Of a DNA stretch of 64,000 nucleotides, positions 57,398 to 64,000 are shown piece by piece. Source of the DNA: DATBLE01 sp046734335 (GTDB taxonomy: Bacteria; Actinomycetota; Thermoleophilia; Gaiellales; Gaiellaceae); the NCBI GenBank assembly GCA_046734335.1, contig JBKPRA010000064.1:4126-68125 (forward strand), read 5' to 3'. How positions within the stretch are numbered: position 1 is the stretch's first letter; the number at the start of each line of letters is the position of its first letter. The position numbers and the translations under genes are program-made. Below the pieces are notes generated by a model. It saw only the letters and a list, made by a program, of their open reading frames with translations, had not been told where the DNA came from and made no database searches.

Positions 57398-57817
57398 TCA
57401 GCTCACGGCCCGCGCGACGAGCTTCGCGATCTTGGCCTCGTCGGCCTTGGTCAGCTTCGTCAGCGCGTACGCGACCGGCCACATCGAGCCGTCGTCGAGG
57501 TTCGCAATGTCGTTGAAGCCGATCATCGCGTAGCGCTCCTTGAACTTCGCGGCGTCACGGAAGAAGCAGACGACCTTGCCCTGCTTGTTGGCGTACGCGG
57601 GCATCCCGTACCAGGTCTTCGGCACGAGCTCGGGGGCGGTCTCCTTGAGGATCGAATGAAGCCGCTGGCCGATCGCGCGATCCTGAGGCGTCATCGCGGC
57701 GAACGCCTCGCGCACTGCGCTTTCCCCGTCGGCGGCCGACTTCAGCTCTTTGGCCCGCGCTCTCATCGCGGCCTTCTCCTCGGCCGAGAATCCGTCTTTC
57801 TTCTTGGTGGGGCTCAT
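57398..57817 (-). CDS. DUF1801/YdhG-like protein
   Basis: A 139-residue protein. A charged N-terminal helix (K-K-K-D-G-F-S-A-E-E-K) leads into a frataxin-like YdhG/DUF1801 fold (H-S-I-L-K-E-T-A-P-E-L ... W-Y-G-M-P-A-Y ... V-C-F-F-R). Iron binding has been proposed for related folds. ATG 57817 has AAAGGAG at good spacing and overlaps the ArsR stop (ATGA). Confidence 0.78.
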   Translation of the reverse strand: MSPTKKKDGFSAEEKAAMRARAKELKSAADGESAVREAFAAMTPQDRAIGQRLHSILKETAPELVPKTWYGMPAYANKQGKVVCFFRDAAKFKERYAMIGFNDIANLDDGSMWPVAYALTKLTKADEAKIAKLVARAVS

Positions 57818-58125
57818 GCTGCTCCTTTCGTTCGTTCGACGACCTGGGCGAAGCGGTCGAGCCGCTGCAGCCACGTGCTGATGCCCTCGAACGCGTAGGG
57901 CACTAACGTGCACCTGCGGACACGGCCGACCTTTTCCGTCGTGACGAGCTCCGCCTCCTCGAGCAACCGGATGTGCTTCTTCATTCCGGTCAGCGACATT
58001 CCGAACGGCTCGGCGAGCTCGGTGATCGTCGCGCTGCCGGTCCCGAGCCGCTCGAGGACGGCACGACGTGTCGGATCGGCGAGGGCTGCGAAAGCTCGGT
58101 CGACGGAGCGGTGATACTGAACCAT
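57814..58125 (-). CDS. ArsR family transcriptional regulator
   Basis: A 103-residue winged-helix regulator: A-L-A-D-P-T-R-R-A-V-L-E-R-L near residue 14 and I-T-E-L-A-E-P-F-G-M-S-L-T-G-M-K-K-H near 38. No cysteine metal sites are present, typical of the SRPBCC-linked ArsR group. It probably controls this three-gene operon. ATG 58125 is supported by the leaderless promoter. Confidence 0.88.
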   Translation of the reverse strand: MVQYHRSVDRAFAALADPTRRAVLERLGTGSATITELAEPFGMSLTGMKKHIRLLEEAELVTTEKVGRVRRCTLVPYAFEGISTWLQRLDRFAQVVERTKGAA

Positions 58126-58132
58126 AGGGTTC

Positions 58133-58138
58133 ACTATA
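58133..58138 (-). promoter_or_regulatory. leaderless -10 element of the ArsR operon
   Basis: TATAGT on the reverse strand ends 7 nt before the ATG at 58125, the spacing expected when the start codon is the first base transcribed. No Shine-Dalgarno site is present. Confidence 0.5.
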
Positions 58139-58165
58139 GCAGAGCTGGTGAGCGGTTTCTCCGGC

Positions 58166-58195
58166 CTGTCCCCTGACGCGACTCCCGTTCGTCGT
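58166..58195 (+). promoter_or_regulatory. ECF-type promoter motif, copy 1
   Basis: CTGTCCCCT (58166-58174), 10-bp spacer, CCGTTCGTCGT (58185-58195), 36 bp before the start codon at 58231. The same two blocks with the same spacing occur at 60595. A hairpin with 8-bp arms (58191-58198 with 58206-58213) follows. Confidence 0.55.
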
Positions 58196-58230
58196 TGTTT
58201 CAGAGACAACGACTTCGGAAGGAGAGCGTC

Positions 58231-59046
58231 ATGCAGTCAGCGAGGAAGATCGCAGTAACGGGGGCGACTGGCAGGGTTGGCCGCCACGTCGTCGACGTGC
58301 TCGAGGACCGCGGTCACGACGTCGTTCCGATCTCGCGTTCGAGCGGGGTGGACGTGATCACGGGGGAGGGGCTTGCGGAGGCTCTCGCCGGGGTGGAGAG
58401 CATCGTCGATGCAGCTACGCAACCCGCCAACGATCTGGACGCGGCCACCGCGTTCTTCACCACCTCGACCCGCAACCTGCAGGAGGTCGGCCAGGATGCC
58501 GGGGTACAGCGAATCGTGATGATCTCGATCGTCGGAGCCGACCGCTTCACGGGCAGCTTCCTGGCAGCGTCGGCCGAGCACGAGCGGGCGATGGCGACAG
58601 GGCCGATCCCGGTGCAGATCCTGCGCGCGACCCAGTTCCACGAGTTCGTTCCGCAGATGGTCGAGTGGGGCACGCAAGGCGACGTGGTCTACGTGCCGCG
58701 GATCCGTACCCAGCCCGTGGCGGCCAGGAGCGTCGCCGAGGCACTGACCGACCTGGCCACCGTCTCCGGGACCGAGCCGGCATCCGACGGCACTCCCATC
58801 CCCGAGATCGCCGGTCCGCGCGAGGAGAGGCTGGTCGACCTCGCGAGGCTGTTCGTGTCGCGGGGCGGCGAGCAGCTGCCGGTCGAGGAGGTGAGCGACC
58901 CGGCCGATCCGGACCACGGACTCCTCGAGAACGGCGCTCTTCTGCCCGCCCCGGATGCCACTCTCGCCGGCCCCTCGTTCGAGGAGTGGCTCGAGGCCGA
59001 ACTCGCAGATGTCCCCCTTCGGGCCGGTCGTTCGTCGGGTGAGTGA
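58231..59046 (+). CDS. NAD(P)-binding NmrA/SDR-a-type protein
   Basis: A 271-residue Rossmann protein: T-G-A-T-G-R-V-G near residues 9-16, V-D-A-A-T near 61. It lacks the catalytic Y-x-x-x-K. Related to NmrA/YwnB-like atypical SDRs that sense NADP or act as quinone reductases. ATG 58231 has GGAAGGAG upstream. It shares its promoter motif with the MFS gene downstream of the ECF sigma factor. Confidence 0.84.
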   Translation: MQSARKIAVTGATGRVGRHVVDVLEDRGHDVVPISRSSGVDVITGEGLAEALAGVESIVDAATQPANDLDAATAFFTTSTRNLQEVGQDAGVQRIVMISIVGADRFTGSFLAASAEHERAMATGPIPVQILRATQFHEFVPQMVEWGTQGDVVYVPRIRTQPVAARSVAEALTDLATVSGTEPASDGTPIPEIAGPREERLVDLARLFVSRGGEQLPVEEVSDPADPDHGLLENGALLPAPDATLAGPSFEEWLEAELADVPLRAGRSSGE

Positions 59047-59071
59047 AACCCTCGTACAAGGAGGAAAGGGA

Positions 59072-59416
59072 ATGAAGTACGCATTGCTGATCTACCCGGG
59101 AAGAACGGCGGAGGAGTACCTGCGGATGCCACAGGAGCAGCAGGAGGCGATCCGGGCCGAGTTCCTGGCACTGGCGGAGGAACCCGGCGTCCTCGGTACG
59201 GCTCGGCTAGAGCCGCCGGAGAGCTCGGCCGTCGTGCAGGTGGACGACGGCAAGGTGCTGACGACCGACGGACCGTTCGCCGACACCAAGGAGTTCCTCG
59301 GCGGCCTCTACCTGATCGAGGCGGACAACCTTGACATCGCCCTCGAGCGGGCCGCCCGGATTCCGACGGCCCGGATGGGCGGTGCGATCGAGGTTCGCCC
59401 GGTGGTGGAGCAGTAG
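59072..59416 (+). CDS. YCII/DGPF domain protein
   Basis: A 114-residue YCII-related protein with M-K-Y-A-L-L-I-Y at the start and the T-T-D-G-P-F-A-D-T-K-E motif near residues 69-79. DGPF proteins are the standard genomic partner of ECF42 sigma factors and are thought to modulate them. AAGGAGG precedes the ATG. The sigma start is 2 bp after its stop. Confidence 0.88.
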   Translation: MKYALLIYPGRTAEEYLRMPQEQQEAIRAEFLALAEEPGVLGTARLEPPESSAVVQVDDGKVLTTDGPFADTKEFLGGLYLIEADNLDIALERAARIPTARMGGAIEVRPVVEQ

Positions 59417-59418
59417 CG

Positions 59419-60582
59419 CTGCTCGAGCTGGAGCAGGTCTTCCGCGACGAGTGGGGCCGCGTCCTGGCCAACCTGATCGGCTTCCTTGGCGACTTCGACC
59501 TCGCCGAGGAAGCCGCGCAGGAGGCGTTTGCGATCGCCGCCGAGCGCTGGCCGCGCACCGGCGAGCCGGAAAGTCCGGGCGCGTGGCTGACGACGACGGC
59601 GCGGAACCGTGCGATCGACCGGATCCGGCGCGACCGCACCCTCGCCGCGAAGACCCGCCTGCTCGAGCTGCCCGAGGCGGTGGAGGAGGAGATGGAGGAG
59701 CAGGCATTCCCGGACGAGCGGTTGGAGCTGATCTTCACCTGCTGCCACCCGGCGCTGGCGCTGGAGGGGCAGGTGGCGCTGACGCTGCGCACGCTCGGCG
59801 GGTTGACGACCGAGGAGATCGCGCGGGCTTTCCTCGTTCCTGCGGAGACGATGAAGCGGCGCCTGACACGGGCGAAGGGCAAGATCAGAACGGCTGGGAT
59901 CCCGTTCAGCGTGCCTGCCGACCATCTGCTTCCGGACAGGCTCGCGGCGGTGCTGGCGGTCGTGGACCTGATCTTCAACGAGGGCTACGGCGGCCGCGTC
60001 GATCTGGCCGCCGAGGCGATCCGGCTGGGGCGGATGCTCGCCTCACTGATGCCCGACGAGCCGGAGGCGCGCGGCCTGCTCGCCTTGATGCTGCTCCACG
60101 ATTCACGCCGCGAGGCCAGGTTTTCAGGCGCCGAGCTCGTGCTGCTCGAAGATCAGGACCGTTCGCTCTGGAACCAGAAGCAAATTGCCGAGGGCCACGC
60201 GCTGCTCGACCACGCTATCGCCTTGCAGGGACGCGGGCCGTACGTGCTGCAGGCGGCGATCGCCTCGCTGCAAGCGGCCGATCCGATCGACTGGGCCGAG
60301 ATCGCCGCCCTCTACGGCGAGCTCGCCCGCGTGACCGGCTCGTCGGTGGTCGAGCTGAACCGGGCTGTCGCCGTCGCCGAGGTCGAGGGGCCGGAGGCGG
60401 CGCTCGAGATCGTCGATGGGCTTGCGCTGGACGACTACCAGTACCTGCATTCGACCCGCGCCGACCTGCTCCGGCGCCTCGGCCGCGCCGACGAGGCCCG
60501 CACCGCGTTCAAGCGCGCGCTCGAGCTGGCGCGCGACGAGCCCGAGCGCCACTTCCTCGAGCGCCGGCTCGCCGAGCTCTGA
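59419..60582 (+). CDS. ECF42-type RNA polymerase sigma factor with C-terminal TPR-like domain
   Basis: A 387-residue sigma factor of the DGPF-linked group: region 2 (Q-V-F-R-D-E-W-G-R near residue 6, D-L-A-E-E-A-A-Q-E-A-F near 30), region 4 (L-T-L-R-T-L-G-G-L-T-T-E-E-I-A-R near 120) and a long helical C-terminal domain (E-G-H-A-L-L-D-H-A, A-R-T-A-F-K-R-A-L-E-L-A) that senses or binds the partner. No ATG/GTG/TTG is available before 59680, which would delete region 2. CTG 59419, with GGAG 8 nt upstream, is taken as the start. Confidence 0.82.
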   Translation: MLELEQVFRDEWGRVLANLIGFLGDFDLAEEAAQEAFAIAAERWPRTGEPESPGAWLTTTARNRAIDRIRRDRTLAAKTRLLELPEAVEEEMEEQAFPDERLELIFTCCHPALALEGQVALTLRTLGGLTTEEIARAFLVPAETMKRRLTRAKGKIRTAGIPFSVPADHLLPDRLAAVLAVVDLIFNEGYGGRVDLAAEAIRLGRMLASLMPDEPEARGLLALMLLHDSRREARFSGAELVLLEDQDRSLWNQKQIAEGHALLDHAIALQGRGPYVLQAAIASLQAADPIDWAEIAALYGELARVTGSSVVELNRAVAVAEVEGPEAALEIVDGLALDDYQYLHSTRADLLRRLGRADEARTAFKRALELARDEPERHFLERRLAEL

Positions 60583-60594
60583 AGCCGAAGCCGG

Positions 60595-60624
60595 CTGTCC
60601 CCTCGAGCTCCGCCCGTTCGTCGT
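60595..60624 (+). promoter_or_regulatory. ECF-type promoter motif, copy 2
   Basis: CTGTCCCCT (60595-60603), 10-bp spacer, CCGTTCGTCGT (60614-60624), 31 bp before the MFS start. Both blocks and their spacing are identical to those at 58166. Confidence 0.55.
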
Positions 60625-60654
60625 CTGGACGAAACGACGTCCAAGGAGGAACCG

Positions 60655-62151
60655 ATGAACGCGAACATCACTCCCGAATCGGAGCGGAGGCGCTGGCTGG
60701 TTCTCGCGGTGACCGTTGCCGCGCAGTTCATGGTCATCGTCGACGTCGCGGTCGTGAACGTCGCCCTGCCGGCGATCAAGCACGACCTTCATTTTTCCCA
60801 GGAGAGCCTGCAGTGGGTGATCACCGCCTACTCGATCCTGTTCGGCGGGACGCTGCTCCTGGGCGGGCGCCTCGCCGACCTGCTCGGACGCAGGCGGCTG
60901 TTCATGACAGGTGTCGCGGTGTTCACGCTCGGCTCCTTGCTCTCCGGGCTCGCCTGGTCGGAAGGGGCGCTGATCGCCACCCGGGCACTGCAGGGCCTCG
61001 GCGGAGCGCTGCTCGCCCCGGCCGCGCTCTCGATCCTCGTCACCACCTTCCGCGAGGGGCGTGAGCGGAACATCGCCCTCGGCGTGTGGGGTGCTGCCTC
61101 TGGCAGTGGCGGCGCGGTCGGCGTGCTGCTCGGGGGTGTCCTGACCTCGTACCTGAATTGGACATGGATCTTCTTCGTCAACCTGCCCATCGGCGTGGCC
61201 GTTCTCGGCGTCACCCCGTGGCTGGTGAACGAGAGCCGCGCGGCGCTTGCACACAGGCACTTCGATGTGGCCGGCGCCACCTCGATCACGGCCGGCCTGA
61301 TGGTGCTGGTCTACGCGATCACCCGGACGAGCGAGCACGGCTGGAGCGACAGCGTGACGGTCGGGCTGCTCGCGACCGCCGCCGCGCTGATCGCGGCGTT
61401 CGTCGGGATCGAGGCTCGCTCGCCGGCGCCGCTGCTGCCGCTGCGGATCTTCCGCCTACGGTCGGTCTCTGCGGCCAACGCAGTAATGCTGACGATCGGA
61501 GCGACCGCGTTCGCGCAGTTCTTCCTGCTGACCCTGTACCTGCAGGAGGTCCTCCGGTATTCGGCGATGGAGACGGGTGTCGCCTTCATCGCGATCAGCG
61601 TCACGATCGTGGTCGGCTCGAACGTCGCCCAGGCGCTGACCACCCGGCTGGGCGCACGATCGGTGCTGAGCGCCGGACTGCTGCTGACCGCGGCCGGCGG
61701 TGTGCTGTACGCCCAGATGCCCGCCGACGGGCACTACTTCTGGAGCGTGTTCCCCGGGTTGATCGTCAGCGGGATCGGGCTCGCTCTCTCGTTCGTGCCG
61801 GTGACGATCGCGAGCCTGACCGGCGTGCAGTCGGCCGATGCCGGCGTCGCCTCCGGTCTGATCAACACCAGCCGGCAAATCGGCGGCTCGGTCGGCCTGG
61901 CCGCCGTGACCGCGATCGCCGCCACCGCGACGAGCCACTACGCCGACAGCCACGCGGTGCTCGCCTTCAGCGGCCCGGCGCTCACGCACGGCTTCCAGGT
62001 CGCCTTCTACACGCTGGCCGGCCTGGCGCTCGTGGGGGCCGCAATCGCCGCTGCCTTCGTCGAGTCCGAGCCGAAGGCGACTCCGAGGGCAGAGCCGGTC
62101 AAGGCGGAGGTCACGCTCGACCAGGAGGTCGCGCTCGAAAAGGCAGCGTGA
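60655..62151 (+). CDS. DHA2 family MFS drug/H+ antiporter (EmrB/QacA-like)
   Basis: A 498-residue permease with 14 predicted helices. Helix 1 motif D-V-A-V-V-N-V-A-L-P near residue 26, motif A G-G-R-L-A-D-L-L-G-R-R-R near 70, motif C (P-A-A-L-S region near 120) and G-V-A-S-G-L-I-N-T-S-R-Q-I-G-G-S near 398 are typical for DHA2. It extrudes a hydrophobic compound. ATG follows AAGGAGG. It shares its promoter motif with the gene at 58231, which suggests control by the ECF42 sigma factor. Confidence 0.9.
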   Translation: MNANITPESERRRWLVLAVTVAAQFMVIVDVAVVNVALPAIKHDLHFSQESLQWVITAYSILFGGTLLLGGRLADLLGRRRLFMTGVAVFTLGSLLSGLAWSEGALIATRALQGLGGALLAPAALSILVTTFREGRERNIALGVWGAASGSGGAVGVLLGGVLTSYLNWTWIFFVNLPIGVAVLGVTPWLVNESRAALAHRHFDVAGATSITAGLMVLVYAITRTSEHGWSDSVTVGLLATAAALIAAFVGIEARSPAPLLPLRIFRLRSVSAANAVMLTIGATAFAQFFLLTLYLQEVLRYSAMETGVAFIAISVTIVVGSNVAQALTTRLGARSVLSAGLLLTAAGGVLYAQMPADGHYFWSVFPGLIVSGIGLALSFVPVTIASLTGVQSADAGVASGLINTSRQIGGSVGLAAVTAIAATATSHYADSHAVLAFSGPALTHGFQVAFYTLAGLALVGAAIAAAFVESEPKATPRAEPVKAEVTLDQEVALEKAA

Positions 62152-62210
62152 TCGTGATTGCTCCGGGGGCCGCCCCGAGGGCGGCCCCCTCCGCGTCGAA
62201 TGGAGGACAG

Positions 62211-62480
62211 ATGACCAAGACGATCCAATGCGAACCGAGCTCGCGCGCCGTACGAGCGACGGAATCGACGTCTACCTGTTCTGGAACGAGCCGACGAATC
62301 GGGTCACCGTCGGCGTGCTCGATGCGCGAACCGACGACGGCTTCGAGCTCGAGGTCGACGACGGCACGTGCTCGACGCCTTCAGCCATCCCTACGCCTAC
62401 GCGGGCCGGGCCGACACGGCTTGGGATACCGGGTGGGCGCGCCTGCTGAAGCTTGACAGCAGTGAATACGCCGCCGATGC
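62211..62480 (+). pseudogene. small conserved protein, frameshifted
   Basis: The frame from 62228 reads M-R-T-E-L-A-R-R-T-S-D-G-I-D-V, then L-F-W-N-E-P and F-E-L-E-V-D-D, like a small protein family common next to such regulators. After about 62366 the frame degenerates while the frame beginning at 62368 continues with L-D-A-F-S-H-P-Y-A-Y-A, the expected family end. So the gene is split by a frameshift near 62366 (or a base-call error). A good ribosome site (GGAGG) fits an ATG at 62211 in a third frame, which hints at another indel. Confidence 0.5.
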
Positions 62481-62491
62481 TCCTCAGGAGC

Positions 62492-63718
62492 ATGGATCGC
62501 ACGGGGTGGACCGACGGGGTCAGGTCACATGGTCGGCGCCTGACCAGGAGGCTGGGGATCGTCATGGCGATCGCTCTCGCGGTGGCGGCGACAATGCCGG
62601 GGAGTAGCGGGTCGCGTGTGCTGGCTTCGCTGCCAGGGGCTGATCTCGTGCTCGCAAAGACGGTCAGCAACTCGACGCCGAATGTGGGCGACACCATCAC
62701 GTTCACCGTCACGCTGACGAACGCCGGGCCGCTCACCGCGACGAACGTCCAGGTGTCCGACCTGCTCCCGCCCGGATTGTCGTTCGTGTCGGCGGCGCCG
62801 AGCCAGGGCGCCTACGACCCGGGCAGCGGCCTGTGGACGGTCGGAACTGTGACCTCGATCACACCGCAGACCCTTCAGCTGACGGCGACGGTCGTGTCTC
62901 CGAACAAGCAGAAGAACAAGGCCAAGATCTCGCACACCGACCAGCCCGACGCCAACAAATCCAACCACAGTGCGAGCGCGACCGAGACCCCGCAGCAAGC
63001 CGACCTCGGAGTGACGAAGACGGTGAGCAATCCCAAGCCCAACGTCGGCGACGTGGTCGCGTTCGCGGTGACGCTGTCGAACAAGGGGCCGGACGCCGCG
63101 ACCAACACCCAGGTGTTCGACCTGCTTCCGCCCGGATTGTCGTTCGTGGCCGCCGCCCCGAGCCAGGGCATCTACGACCCGGGCAGCGGCCTGTGGACGG
63201 TCGGAACGGTGACCAAGACGACGCCGCAGACGCTTCAGTTGTTTGCCCGGATCGTCTCGCCGAACGCCGGGACGAACACGGCGGTGATCTCGCATTCGGA
63301 CCAGTTCGATCGGCGTACGCGCAACAACGTCGCGAGCGCCACGGTGACCCCCCAGGTTGCCGATCTGGCGATCGCGAAGAGTGCCGACAACCCGACTCCT
63401 ACCGTGGGCGGCGCGGTCACGTTCACGGTCGCGCTGTCGAACATCGGGCCAAGTGCAGCCACGGGCGTCGAGGTGACCGACCTCCTGCCGGCCGGGCTCA
63501 CACTCGTGTCCGCCAGGCCGAATCAAGGCACTTACAGCTCCGGGAGCGGCCTCTGGGCCGTCGGCACCGTCAAGAACAGGAAGACGGCGACACTGCGCGT
63601 CGTCGCGATTGTCGTCTCGCCGGCCCCGGAGACGAACACGGCGACGATCAGCCGCTCCGATCAGTTCGATCCGAATACCTCGAACAACGGCGCGTCTGCG
63701 ACCATCGTCCCGCAATAG
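62492..63718 (+). CDS. secreted protein with three DUF11 domains
   Basis: A 408-residue exported protein. A long signal region (R-R-L-T-R-R-L-G-I-V-M-A-I-A-L-A-V) is followed by three tandem ~115-residue DUF11 repeats, each with P-x-V-G-x-x-x-x-F-x-V-x-L-x-N, D-L-L-P-x-G-L-x-x-V-S/A-A and G-L-W-x-V-G-T-V. DUF11 repeats form surface stalks in many bacteria. Repeats 1 and 2 share long stretches of nearly identical DNA, showing recent duplication. The start is uncertain (TTG 62453, ATG 62477 or ATG 62492). No cell-wall sorting signal is seen. Confidence 0.85.
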   Translation: MDRTGWTDGVRSHGRRLTRRLGIVMAIALAVAATMPGSSGSRVLASLPGADLVLAKTVSNSTPNVGDTITFTVTLTNAGPLTATNVQVSDLLPPGLSFVSAAPSQGAYDPGSGLWTVGTVTSITPQTLQLTATVVSPNKQKNKAKISHTDQPDANKSNHSASATETPQQADLGVTKTVSNPKPNVGDVVAFAVTLSNKGPDAATNTQVFDLLPPGLSFVAAAPSQGIYDPGSGLWTVGTVTKTTPQTLQLFARIVSPNAGTNTAVISHSDQFDRRTRNNVASATVTPQVADLAIAKSADNPTPTVGGAVTFTVALSNIGPSAATGVEVTDLLPAGLTLVSARPNQGTYSSGSGLWAVGTVKNRKTATLRVVAIVVSPAPETNTATISRSDQFDPNTSNNGASATIVPQ

Positions 63719-63787
63719 CGACCGGATTGCTGAACTTCGAGCGACGAGCCGCTCCGAAAAATGCGTGATTAGCAGAGGAATCCGAGA

Positions 63788-63829
63788 AGCCCTCTGACGG
63801 ACTCGAACCGTCGACCCCCTCCTTACCAT
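63788..63829 (-). other. 3' half of tRNA-Thr(GGT): probable attachment site
   Basis: On the reverse strand: anticodon loop A-T-G-G-T-A-A (anticodon GGT), anticodon 3' strand, variable loop, a complete T arm (GACGG, TTCGAGT, CCGTC at 63796-63812) and the 7-nt acceptor 3' strand. The 5' half is absent: bases before the loop do not pair with the 3' anticodon strand and show no D arm. A tRNA 3' fragment that begins at the anticodon loop is the usual footprint of tyrosine-recombinase integration. No CCA is encoded. Confidence 0.65.
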
Positions 63830-63841
63830 GCGTGCCTGGCT

Positions 63842-63868
63842 GGGGACTGAGGGGGACTAGAGGGGACT
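63842..63868. repeat. three GGGGACT direct repeats at exact 10-bp period
   Basis: GGGGACT occurs at 63842-63848, 63852-63858 and 63862-63868, so the copies face the same side of the helix. They lie 13 bp beyond the tRNA fragment, where arm-type integrase or excisionase sites would be found. The remaining sequence to 64000 shows no gene I can support; the frame at the right end is cut off by the window. Confidence 0.55.
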
Positions 63869-64000
63869 GTTGAGCCGTTTCCGGCCGCGTGTTGAGGGCC
63901 GGATTCCCCCTTGCGCCCCTGCTCTACTCACCACAACTCACCACGCCTCCGCCGGCCCGCTTGCGCTGCTTATCCTGAGCGGCGTGCCGGTGACAGTCGA

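Noticed and set aside
63788..63829. Complete tRNA gene
   Set aside because: No D arm, no 5' acceptor strand and no 5' anticodon strand can be found next to the 3' half.
1..64000. CRISPR array, insertion sequence or rRNA operon
   Set aside because: No regularly spaced long direct repeats, transposase motifs or rRNA signatures were seen on either strand.

Overview
The window is very GC-rich DNA with dense, often overlapping genes, many GTG/TTG starts and several apparently leaderless promoters. F420-type enzymes (an LLM-class oxidoreductase and a Ddn-like nitroreductase), a MarP-type CvpA-protease, a group-3 (sigB/sigF-type) sigma module, NikMNQO and many acyl-CoA enzymes point to an actinobacterium. 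The style fits the class Thermoleophilia (Gaiellales/Solirubrobacterales), but that placement is inference; there is no rRNA gene here to test it. No complete tRNA, rRNA, CRISPR array or insertion sequence was seen.

Layout. 0-7.5 kb: a tightly overlapping catabolic operon (two acyl-CoA dehydrogenases, two SDRs, acyl-CoA synthetase, quinone reductase, haloalkane dehalogenase, FAD-linked oxidase) with twin operator palindromes inside it. 7.6-10.1 kb: a secreted RTX/calcium-binding repeat protein. 10.3-14.3 kb: a second acyl-CoA/F420 cluster made of a divergent pair. 14.3-19.2 kb: a reverse-strand block with a thioesterase and a branched-chain-type ABC importer (LivK, M, H, F, no LivG). 19.3-23.7 kb: MarP-like protease, homocysteine methyltransferase/MTHFR, a structured RNA candidate with its own terminator, and the principal sigma factor. 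23.8-33.9 kb: small enzymes, a TetR-cupin pair, PlsC, secreted beta-domain proteins, K+ channel, RDD, PRC-barrel and VOC proteins.

34.0-41.9 kb is the most coherent region: a general-stress partner-switching locus. It holds a SigB/F-like sigma factor flanked by two HATPase (RsbW-type) proteins, one of them degenerate, three STAS antagonists, a large Cache-GAF-SpoIIE-HATPase phosphatase, an unusual MerR-HATPase fusion, and small stress-type proteins. Four promoter-like sites of the form GTTT/GTTC-N15-16-GGGTAT (or close variants) precede genes of this locus, which suggests that the sigma factor controls its own neighbourhood.

41.9-50 kb is eroded: a type II NADH dehydrogenase next to a truncated, frameshifted MFS gene abutting a sigJ-type C-terminal fragment, a DsrE stub, and an ECF sigma/anti-sigma pair lying tail to tail. 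50-58 kb: hydrolases, a Fur-family regulator with nikMNQO, a MOSC-ferredoxin-reductase fusion and an ArsR/SRPBCC set. 58-62 kb: an ECF42-type sigma factor with its DGPF/YCII partner; the genes on both sides share an identically spaced promoter-like motif. The right end carries a DUF11 surface protein, the 3' half of a tRNA-Thr(GGT) broken exactly at the anticodon loop, and three GGGGACT repeats at 10-bp spacing, which look like the attachment site of an integrative element continuing beyond the window.
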